From: Cryomorphaceae bacterium
GTDB taxonomy: Bacteria > Bacteroidota > Bacteroidia > Flavobacteriales_D > Crocinitomicaceae
DNA: 64,000 bases
Direction of reading: 5' to 3'
Assembly (NCBI GenBank): GCA_027483605.1
Contig: JAIXUE010000044.1
Location: 1-64,000 of the forward strand
The translations under genes and the position numbers were made by a program. Within the stretch, counting starts at the first letter, position 1. The number at the start of each line of letters is the position of its first letter. This document shows positions 17,882 to 24,851 of the stretch, piece by piece. Under the pieces are notes generated by a model. That model had not been told where the DNA came from. It did no database searches and saw only the letters and a program-made list of their open reading frames with translations.

Positions 17882-19150
17882 TTAGTTTTGAAGCGTCTGT
17901 TTGCGGTCAGGTCCAACAGAAATAACGCGAATAGGAACGTTTAATTGTGCTTGCAAATACGTGACGTAGTTTTTGAGTGGGGCAGGTGCGGATTCAAAGT
18001 CTTCAAGTTCAGTGAGGTCACAATGCCAGCCTTCAAGTTGTTCGTAGACAGGCTCAATTTCGAGGTCGGTGACGTCGTAGGGGAAGTCCGTGACTTTTTC
18101 GCCGTTAATGAGGTAGTGCGTACAGACATTGATGTGTTCAAAGATACCTAGTACATCGCTTTTCATCATGGAAAGTTCGGTAACGCCATTGACCATAATG
18201 GCGTAGCGCAATTGAACGAGGTCTAGCCAACCGCAGCGACGCGGCCTGCCGGTGGTGGCACCAAACTCGTTGCCTTCTTTGCGAATGAGTTCGCCAGTTG
18301 CGTCGTTGAGTTCGGTAGGGAAGGGGCCGCTGCCCACACGCGTACAATAAGCCTTGAAAATTCCAATGACCGAACCAATTTTTGTAGGTGCAATTCCCAA
18401 GCCGGTGCAAGTTCCGGCTGTAACGGTATTTGAAGAGGTTACGAACGGATAGGTTCCAAAATCGATGTCGAGCATGGTGCCTTGTGCGCCTTCTGCCAAT
18501 ACTTTTTTGCCGTTTTGCAGCGCTTGATTAAGGTAGTGCTCTGAGTCTACAGCTTGCAATGTTTTGAGTACTTCGATGGCTGCAAACCAAGGTTGCTCAA
18601 GAGCTGCTAAGTCGTAGGTGAAATCGGTGTGGTGAACAAGGATTCCTTCGTGTTTTTCAACGAGGGCTTGGTATTTCTCCATGAAATTTGGCGAGAAGAT
18701 GTCTCCAACGCGCAAACCGTTTCGGCCAGTTTTGTCCATGTAGGTGGGGCCGATTCCCTTTAGGGTAGATCCAATTTTATTTTTTCCCTTTGCCTGTTCA
18801 GATGCGGCGTCGAGTAATTTGTGAGTAGGTAAGATCAAGTGTGCTTTTTTGGAAAGCAACAGTCTTGAGCTAAAGTCTATTCCAAAAGGCTTGAGTTTAT
18901 CTAGTTCGGCACTAAAAACTACTGGGTCAATGACGACGCCGTTGCCAACCAAATTGATGACATTTGGATGGAAAATCCCAGAAGGGATTGTGTGTAAAAC
19001 ATGCTTGATGCCTTCAAACTCTAGGGTGTGACCTGCGTTCGGGCCACCTTGAAACCTGGCAATAATGTCGTAGGAAGGTGTGAGTACATCGACAATTTTC
19101 CCTTTGCCTTCATCTCCCCATTGTAAGCCTAATAGTACGTCTACCTTCAT
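17882..19150 (-). CDS. purA: Adenylosuccinate synthase
   Basis: The 422-aa protein has the GTP-binding loop GDEGKGK at 12-18 (catalytic Asp13), GGPNAGHT with catalytic His41, the IMP-binding region GIGPTYMDKTGR, and TTGRPRRCGWLD. It condenses IMP and aspartate, the committed step to AMP. Its ATG overlaps the STAS stop codon (ATGA), and the OstA-like gene begins 1 nt after its stop, so translation is likely coupled across both junctions. Confidence 0.97.
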   Translation of the reverse strand: MKVDVLLGLQWGDEGKGKIVDVLTPSYDIIARFQGGPNAGHTLEFEGIKHVLHTIPSGIFHPNVINLVGNGVVIDPVVFSAELDKLKPFGIDFSSRLLLSKKAHLILPTHKLLDAASEQAKGKNKIGSTLKGIGPTYMDKTGRNGLRVGDIFSPNFMEKYQALVEKHEGILVHHTDFTYDLAALEQPWFAAIEVLKTLQAVDSEHYLNQALQNGKKVLAEGAQGTMLDIDFGTYPFVTSSNTVTAGTCTGLGIAPTKIGSVIGIFKAYCTRVGSGPFPTELNDATGELIRKEGNEFGATTGRPRRCGWLDLVQLRYAIMVNGVTELSMMKSDVLGIFEHINVCTHYLINGEKVTDFPYDVTDLEIEPVYEQLEGWHCDLTELEDFESAPAPLKNYVTYLQAQLNVPIRVISVGPDRKQTLQN

Positions 19151-19485
19151 GATTCTTGTTCAAAAAACTTTTTAATTTGTTCGAAATCTTGAAAAATCCC
19201 AAATATGTGTTCCATACGGGTTAGTTCAAATATTTTATTGAGTTGTGTGTTTGGTTGGTATAATACGGTATCCCCGAGATTGAGTCTGGAGCGGGTAAGC
19301 GTTTTGACTAGAAAGGCGATGCCCGTAGAATTGATGTATTCGAGTTCTGATAAATCGATGACTAAATTCCAGTTGTCGATCTGATCGAGTTTTTCGATGG
19401 CATTTTCTCTGTCACTTTCTGTAAAAAAGCGACCCTGCAACTTGAGGATACTCAAGGGTCCGTTTTGTAAAACCTGTACTTCCAT
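19147..19485 (-). CDS. STAS-domain protein (anti-sigma-factor-antagonist-like)
   Basis: The protein is 112 aa, the size of a single SpoIIAA/RsbV-type STAS domain. The central YINSTGIAFL contains the Ser-Thr-Gly at which anti-anti-sigma factors are phosphorylated by serine kinases. No RsbW-like kinase or PP2C phosphatase is present in the window, so the partner is unknown. It overlaps the Fur stop by 1 nt (TAATG) and purA by 4 nt (ATGA). Confidence 0.8.
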   Translation of the reverse strand: MEVQVLQNGPLSILKLQGRFFTESDRENAIEKLDQIDNWNLVIDLSELEYINSTGIAFLVKTLTRSRLNLGDTVLYQPNTQLNKIFELTRMEHIFGIFQDFEQIKKFFEQES

Positions 19486-19931
19486 TAGTCTAGCTTGTTT
19501 TTTTTGATACCGTAAAAATAAAGCGAATGGTGTTGAACGTCTACACCGAAAAGTTCTTCAATGGTGGCTTTGATTTGTTGGATGCGGGGGTCGCAAAATT
19601 CAATTACTTCTCCGGTATCAGTGATAATGAGGTGGTCGTGTTGTTTGGATGCATGCGATTTTTCAAATTGCGCCAAGTTTTTGCCAAACTGGTGTTTTCT
19701 AACCAAGTTACAAGCCAAGAGGAGTTCAATGGTGTTGTAAAGCGTTGCGCGGGAAACACGGTAATTGTGGTTTTTCATTTTGATATAGAGCGATTCGACA
19801 TCAAAATGACCGTCGTAGGCATAAATTTCTGCGAGTATGGCAAAGCGCTCCGGAGTTTTGCGGTGGCTATTTTGCTCGAGGTAGGCAGCAAAAATATCTT
19901 TTACGGTTGTTGAAATTTGATTTGTTCCCAT
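19485..19931 (-). CDS. Fur-family transcriptional regulator
   Basis: The 148-aa protein has an N-terminal winged helix ([23 protein letters not shown] and [14 protein letters not shown]) and a C-terminal dimerisation region. Its metal-site histidines appear as [11 protein letters not shown], followed by [10 protein letters not shown]. It has no clear pair of CxxC structural zinc motifs; the cysteines are isolated. Fur, PerR or Zur cannot be separated by eye. It heads the fur-STAS-purA-OstA operon. A weak -7-like TAACTTTA lies on the minus strand at 19950..19943, 11 nt before the start. Confidence 0.88.
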   Translation of the reverse strand: MGTNQISTTVKDIFAAYLEQNSHRKTPERFAILAEIYAYDGHFDVESLYIKMKNHNYRVSRATLYNTIELLLACNLVRKHQFGKNLAQFEKSHASKQHDHLIITDTGEVIEFCDPRIQQIKATIEELFGVDVQHHSLYFYGIKKNKLD

Positions 19932-19975
19932 CTTTCAGGCTCTAAAGTTAAGTATAAATTTGGGAAAGACGGCAA

Positions 19976-20001
19976 TAAAAAAGGGGGCCGAAGCCCCCTT
20001 T
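19976..20001 (-). terminator. Rho-independent terminator of rpsA with UUCG tetraloop
   Basis: On the minus strand a 9-bp stem AAAGGGGGC/GCCCCCTTT closes a TTCG loop (the stable C(UUCG)G tetraloop) and is followed by a T-run. It sits just after the rpsA stop and before the Fur gene. Confidence 0.92.
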
Positions 20002-20019
20002 CATTGGATTTAGACGGGC

Positions 20020-21807
20020 TTATTCGCCACGCTCCATTTTTTCTTTTAATTCAGCAAGTGCATCGAGGTCACCGAGTGTAGATTTTTCTGCACTTTGGTT
20101 GATCGCTTTAACTGCTTGATCGGTAGAAGAACCACTTGGTTTCTTGCCACCTTTGCTTGGTGTAGTTGGTTTGTCTTCGCCTTCTTCGAAAAGACGGGTG
20201 TGGGACAGAACGATTTTCTTCGCGTCTTTGTTGAATTCAATGACTTTGAAGTCAAGGGTTTCTTCCACTTTGGCGTTTGAACCATCTTCTTTGCGCAAGT
20301 GCTTAGACGGGCAAATGCCTTCTACGCCATAAGGCAAAGCAACGATACCAGACTTGTCTTTCATGTCGATGATTGTACCGCTATGAACGCTACCTTCGGC
20401 GAAAGTGTTTTCAAATACATCCCAAGGGTTTTCTTCAAGTTGTTTGTGACCCAAAGAAATGCGTCGGTTGTCGCGGTCGATTTCAAGAACAAGAACTTCC
20501 ATTGCATCACCAACCTTACAGAATTCTGAAGGATGCTTGATTTTTTTCTGCCAAGAAAGGTCAGAAATGTGGATGAGTCCGTCGACACCTTCTTCTAGTT
20601 CTACAAATACACCAAAGTTGGTGAAGTTGCGAACTTTAGCGCTGTGGCGTGTACCCACTGCGTATTTGATTTCGATATCGTTCCATGGATCTGGCATAAG
20701 TTGTTTGATGCCCAAAGACATTTTGCGCTCTTCGCGGTCTAGGGTGAGTACAACTGCTTCAACGCTGTCTCCGATTTTCAAGAAATCTTGAGCAGAGCGA
20801 AGGTGTTGTGACCAGCTCATTTCAGAAACGTGGATGAGGCCTTCTACGCCAGCAGCGATTTCGATGAATGCGCCGTAGTCTGCCATGACAACAACTTTAC
20901 CAGTGACTTTGTCACCTACGTTGAGGTTGGTGTCGAGTGAATCCCATGGATGTGGTTGTAATTGTTTCAAGCCAAGTGCAATGCGTTTTTTGTCGTCGTC
21001 GAAGTCGAGGATAACCACATTGATTTTTTGATCCAATTCGAGCATTTCTTCTGGGTGCGTAACACGACCCCAAGAAAGGTCAGTGATATGGATAAGGCCA
21101 TCAACACCACCGAGGTCGATGAAGACACCGTATGAAGTAATGTTTTTAACCACACCTTCCAATACTTGTCCTTTTTCGAGACCAGAAATGATTTGTTTCT
21201 TTTGCTCTTCAAGTTCTGCCTCGATAAGTGCTTTGTGAGATACCACAACGTTGCGGAATTCTTCGTTGATCTTCACCACTTTGAATTCCATGTTTTTACC
21301 AACGTAGATATCGTAGTCGCGGATAGGCTTCACGTCGATTTGTGAACCTGGCAAGAAAGCTTCAATTCCGAAAACGTCTACGATCAAACCACCTTTGGTT
21401 CTGCACTTGACATAACCTGTGATGATTTCACCTGTGCGCAATACGTCGTTGACGCGAATCCATGCGCTGTGCATGCGCGCTGTGCGGTGAGAAACGATCA
21501 ATTGACCTGTTTTGTCTTCGAGGCAGTCTACGTATACGTCAACTACGTCTCCAGCTTTGAGGTCTGGATTGTAGCGGAATTCGTTGGCTGCAACAACACC
21601 TTCAGATTTGTATCCGATGTTGATGATGACTTCTTTTTTGTTGATCATGACAACAGTACCTTGAATGACTTCTTTTTCCATGATGGAAGTCAAGGTTTTT
21701 TCGTAGCGATCTCCGAGTTCAGAGCGTTCTACATGATTGTAGCCATCCAGTTGGAGCGCTTCCCAATCAAAATCTGCAGTTCCCTGCGGTTCAATGTTTT
21801 TGGCCAT
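20020..21807 (-). CDS. rpsA: 30S ribosomal protein S1
   Basis: The protein is 595 aa from the ATG at 21807 (MAKNIEPQG). The longer ORF to 21885 runs through the leader and is unlikely. Six S1/OB-fold repeats can be followed, with recurring segments such as YGVFIDLGGVDGLIHITDLSW, YGAFIEIAAGVEGLIHVSEMSW and FGVFVELEEGVDGLIHISDLSW. An acidic N-terminal and a low-complexity C-terminal tail flank them. S1 binds mRNA on the small subunit, and autoregulates its own mRNA in enterobacteria. Here the gene has an unusually long leader (about 90 nt) with an inverted repeat, and its own strong terminator. Confidence 0.95.
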   Translation of the reverse strand: MAKNIEPQGTADFDWEALQLDGYNHVERSELGDRYEKTLTSIMEKEVIQGTVVMINKKEVIINIGYKSEGVVAANEFRYNPDLKAGDVVDVYVDCLEDKTGQLIVSHRTARMHSAWIRVNDVLRTGEIITGYVKCRTKGGLIVDVFGIEAFLPGSQIDVKPIRDYDIYVGKNMEFKVVKINEEFRNVVVSHKALIEAELEEQKKQIISGLEKGQVLEGVVKNITSYGVFIDLGGVDGLIHITDLSWGRVTHPEEMLELDQKINVVILDFDDDKKRIALGLKQLQPHPWDSLDTNLNVGDKVTGKVVVMADYGAFIEIAAGVEGLIHVSEMSWSQHLRSAQDFLKIGDSVEAVVLTLDREERKMSLGIKQLMPDPWNDIEIKYAVGTRHSAKVRNFTNFGVFVELEEGVDGLIHISDLSWQKKIKHPSEFCKVGDAMEVLVLEIDRDNRRISLGHKQLEENPWDVFENTFAEGSVHSGTIIDMKDKSGIVALPYGVEGICPSKHLRKEDGSNAKVEETLDFKVIEFNKDAKKIVLSHTRLFEEGEDKPTTPSKGGKKPSGSSTDQAVKAINQSAEKSTLGDLDALAELKEKMERGE

Positions 21808-21833
21808 AAGGCGGTAAGTTTGTATTTCCAATA

Positions 21834-21880
21834 CCCTGAATATCAGAAAGTTGTTAAACAAAAAGATGGTGCTTTCAGGG
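21834..21880 (-). promoter_or_regulatory. Inverted repeat in the rpsA leader
   Basis: CCCTGAA (21834-21840) and TTCAGGG (21874-21880) are perfect complements separated by 33 nt. They lie inside the predicted 5' UTR of rpsA, 27 nt upstream of its ATG. The pair could form a long-loop hairpin, a candidate site for S1 feedback control. This is inference only. Confidence 0.4.
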
Positions 21881-21901
21881 AGCACACTTCAAAATGAGGT
21901 G

Positions 21902-21931
21902 CAAAGGTAGCAATAATTACCTGAAAAACAA
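21902..21931 (-). promoter_or_regulatory. rpsA promoter (-33 TTG, -7 TACCTTTG)
   Basis: On the minus strand a TTG at 21931..21929 is followed after 19 nt by TACCTTTG at 21909..21902. Both the motif and the spacing fit the Bacteroidota primary sigma consensus. The predicted start gives a leader of about 90 nt. Confidence 0.65.
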
Positions 21932-21944
21932 GCAGCTGTCTGGA

Positions 21945-22526
21945 TTAATTGTCTGAGGCGTTGAGCGGAAAATGCGCAAACAAAGCGAGGTTGGGTTCTT
22001 GTTCGAGCATGCATTTTTTCCAAAGTTTGGAGGCCTCTATTTGAAAAAGTTGCTGTTCTTGGAAAACAGTGGTGCAAATCCAAGCGTGGTCAGTCAGTTC
22101 TTGTTCGAGTTGCTGGGCTCCCCAACCTGCATAACCTGCAAATAAACGCAAGTGGTTTGCGGGGTTTCTGAGCACCACTGCATTGGTCAAGACTTCTTGC
22201 CAGTCGCCACCGAAATAAAGGTGCTCTGTAACACGTGTAGCACTTTTGATGTGTGCAAAGCGATGTAGGTAAAAAAGTTGTTCTGGTGCAACTGGCCCTC
22301 CGTTGAAAATCGGCAAATCGAGTTCGATGTGTTCAAAAAGATCACTCAGTACAAGTTCTGTCGGATGATTGAGCACCAAACCAAAACTTTCAGACGCATC
22401 ATGGGCAACAAGTAAAATAGCTGCACGCTGAAAGAAATCTTCGGTAAGATGTGGATCAGCAAGCAGTAAACTACCTTGTTTGGGTGCTGTTTTTGATTGA
22501 AAGATGTGTCGTTCTCGGATCTTCAT
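21945..22526 (-). CDS. YqgE/AlgH family protein
   Basis: The protein is 193 aa from the ATG at 22526 (MKIRERHIFQ). The 16-residue longer ORF start is not supported by the family. Family signatures include GSLLLADPHLTEDFFQRAAILL, the SFGLVLNHPT segment, FNGGPVAPEQLFYLH and YAGWGAQQLEQEL. AlgH/YqgE proteins have no settled function, although the fold is known. The gene lies upstream of rpsA on the same strand, with rpsA having its own promoter, and diverges from Ppx/GppA. Confidence 0.92.
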   Translation of the reverse strand: MKIRERHIFQSKTAPKQGSLLLADPHLTEDFFQRAAILLVAHDASESFGLVLNHPTELVLSDLFEHIELDLPIFNGGPVAPEQLFYLHRFAHIKSATRVTEHLYFGGDWQEVLTNAVVLRNPANHLRLFAGYAGWGAQQLEQELTDHAWICTTVFQEQQLFQIEASKLWKKCMLEQEPNLALFAHFPLNASDN

Positions 22527-22553
22527 AGAGGTGCTAACAAATAAACGAAATAT

Positions 22554-22586
22554 TTTGCTGTTTGCAAAAGGCAATGTTTAATTTTG
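22554..22586 (+). promoter_or_regulatory. Promoter of the Ppx/GppA gene, predicted leaderless
   Basis: TTTG at 22554-22557, a 21-nt spacer, then TAATTTTG at 22579-22586. Only TCAT separates the -7 box from the ATG at 22591, so transcription should begin at or beside the start codon. Confidence 0.6.
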
Positions 22587-22590
22587 TCAT

Positions 22591-23472
22591 ATGAAATTTG
22601 CTGCCATAGATATCGGAACCAATGCCGCAAGGCTCCTGATTGCCAATGTGCAACGAACCGAAGGGCGCATTCATTTTCAAAAATTGGCCTATTATCGCGT
22701 GCCGCTCCGTTTAGGAGAAGAAGTATTCGACAAAGGGAAAATCAGTGCACAAAAAGCCCTTCAGTTTCAGCAAACCATTCAAGCATTCAGTTTGTTGGCC
22801 ACTACACACGAGGTGCAGGCGCTCAGAGCAGTAGCCACTTCAGCGATGAGAGAAGCGAGTAATAGCAAGAAAATAGCGAAGCAAATTTTTCAAGAAACCG
22901 GCATTGAAATCGATGTCATTTCCGGTGACGAAGAAGCGCAACTTATTTTCAATTCTTTTGAGCTTTTGCAATTGCAAAAGCAACAACAATTTGTGGTGGT
23001 AGACGTTGGTGGTGGCAGTACAGAAATCAGCATTTTTGAACATGGTCAGAAAGTAGCCGCTCGGTCTTTTGAACTCGGCACCATTCGCATTTTAAAAGGC
23101 AAAACAAATCCACAAAGTTGGTCTGATTTTTCAGCCTGGATTCAAGATCATGTTCGCCTTGACGAAGCGCATACCATTTTTGGTACGGGTGGAAACATCA
23201 ATCGGGCGCTCAAGATGCTGGCGCCTAAGCAAAAAGAAACCTTAACACTTGCTTCTTTAGTGAGTCTGCACAGTACCTTGTCTGCACTATCGCCAGAGGA
23301 GCGCTGCATCCAATACCAACTCAAACCAGACCGAGCTGACGTCATTGTTCCGGCCCTGAAAATTTATATCACAGCCCTAGAGGCTCTGGGGCAGCAAACG
23401 CTTGTAGTACCCAAAATCGGTTTGTCTGATGGCGTGATCTACCAATTATTTCTTCAAAATACCCAAGTTTAA
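22591..23472 (+). CDS. Ppx/GppA family exopolyphosphatase-type phosphatase
   Basis: The 293-aa protein is a single ASKHA catalytic module. The phosphate-binding loops are AAIDIGTNAARLLIANV at the start and VVDVGGGSTEISIF in the middle. It lacks the C-terminal HD-like domain of E. coli Ppx, as is common in Bacteroidota. It hydrolyses polyphosphate and/or pppGpp. The leaderless-type promoter lies directly upstream. hisS follows 2 nt after its stop, so the two are probably an operon. Confidence 0.88.
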   Translation: MKFAAIDIGTNAARLLIANVQRTEGRIHFQKLAYYRVPLRLGEEVFDKGKISAQKALQFQQTIQAFSLLATTHEVQALRAVATSAMREASNSKKIAKQIFQETGIEIDVISGDEEAQLIFNSFELLQLQKQQQFVVVDVGGGSTEISIFEHGQKVAARSFELGTIRILKGKTNPQSWSDFSAWIQDHVRLDEAHTIFGTGGNINRALKMLAPKQKETLTLASLVSLHSTLSALSPEERCIQYQLKPDRADVIVPALKIYITALEALGQQTLVVPKIGLSDGVIYQLFLQNTQV

Positions 23473-23474
23473 AA

Positions 23475-24851
23475 ATGGCTCAAAAACCTGCAATCCCGAA
23501 AGGTACCCGTGATTTTCTACCAACAGAAGTAGCTAAGCGCAACTTTATGTTTGCCACAATTAAAGAAGTTTTCAGACGCTACGGTTATGCGCCAATTGAA
23601 ACCCCGAGCTTCGAGTTGTCTAGCACACTACTTGGTAAATACGGCGAGGAAGGGGATCGCCTGATTTTCAGGATTCTCAATTCTGGCGAAAAAATGAGAA
23701 AAGCAGATCTCGATGCATTGGCTCAAGACAACCTACCACGCTTTGCCAATTCGTTAGCTGAAAAGGCTTTGCGCTACGACCTCACTGTGCCTTTTGCGCG
23801 CTTTGTTGTACAGCATCAAAATGACCTTACTTTTCCTTTCAAGCGTTATCAAATTCAGCCTGTTTGGCGTGCAGATCGTCCGCAGCACGGTCGTTACCAA
23901 GAATTTACGCAATGCGATGTCGATGTGGTTGGGTCAGATGCGCTGATGTATGAAGTCGAACTTGTTCAAATTTTCGACGAAGTATTGAGCAAGTTAGGTT
24001 TGCCAGGCTTTTCCATTCAAATCAATAACCGCAAGATTTTAAGTGGAATTGCAGAAGTGTGTGGAGAAACTGCTCGCATCGTCGATCTAACCGTCGCTTT
24101 GGATAAACTAGATAAAATAGGTGATGAGGGTGTTGTGACAGAACTTGAACAAAAAGGTTTTACCGCTGAATCGATAGAGAAAATCAAACCGCTTTTTCAT
24201 TTTGAGGGCACAAATGAAGCAAAGTTAAATCTCATGCGTGCGTATTTGGCTGAAAGTGAAATAGGTCTCAAAGGCCTCGATGAACTCTCAGAAGTATTTG
24301 CGCAAATAAACGAACTTGGCCTGCAACGCGGCGAGCTCATCTTTGACTTGACTTTAGCCCGCGGACTCAATTACTACACAGGCGCCATTTTTGAAGTAAA
24401 GGCCCAAGGTGTCAAGATGGGCAGTATATGTGGCGGTGGCCGCTACGACGACCTCACTGCACTATTTGGTTTAAAAGGTTTGTCGGGTGTTGGCATCTCG
24501 TTTGGTGCAGACCGTATTTACGATGTCATGACTGAACTTTCACTTTTTCCTAAAGAACTCGATCGAACACTCGACATTTTGTTTGTCAATTTTGGTTCAG
24601 AGGAGGCAAAGTACTGCATGAAATTACTTCGGGAGGTACGTAATTTAGGTATTGCAGCTGAGTTGTATCCGAATGCCGCCAAAATGCAAAAACAATTCAA
24701 ATATGCCAACGATAGAAATGTGGCTTATTGCGTCGTGATTGGTGCCGAAGAGGCTGCCGCAGGAATGCTCAGCTTTAAAAATATGGAAACAGGCGCTCAA
24801 GAACAGCTCTCAAGCGCCGATTTTCTTACCAAATGCGGGCAACTTTTTTGA
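23475..24851 (+). CDS. hisS: Histidine-tRNA ligase
   Basis: The 458-aa class II synthetase shows motif 2 around RYDLTVPFARFVV, the HisRS-specific LARGLNYYTGAIFEV, and motif 3 GVGISFGADRIYDVM. A C-terminal anticodon-binding domain starts near TLDILFVNFGSEEA. It charges tRNA-His. It starts 2 nt after the Ppx/GppA stop, leaving no room for a T-box. The 3' end overlaps the convergent M13 peptidase by 26 nt. Confidence 0.96.
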   Translation: MAQKPAIPKGTRDFLPTEVAKRNFMFATIKEVFRRYGYAPIETPSFELSSTLLGKYGEEGDRLIFRILNSGEKMRKADLDALAQDNLPRFANSLAEKALRYDLTVPFARFVVQHQNDLTFPFKRYQIQPVWRADRPQHGRYQEFTQCDVDVVGSDALMYEVELVQIFDEVLSKLGLPGFSIQINNRKILSGIAEVCGETARIVDLTVALDKLDKIGDEGVVTELEQKGFTAESIEKIKPLFHFEGTNEAKLNLMRAYLAESEIGLKGLDELSEVFAQINELGLQRGELIFDLTLARGLNYYTGAIFEVKAQGVKMGSICGGGRYDDLTALFGLKGLSGVGISFGADRIYDVMTELSLFPKELDRTLDILFVNFGSEEAKYCMKLLREVRNLGIAAELYPNAAKMQKQFKYANDRNVAYCVVIGAEEAAAGMLSFKNMETGAQEQLSSADFLTKCGQLF

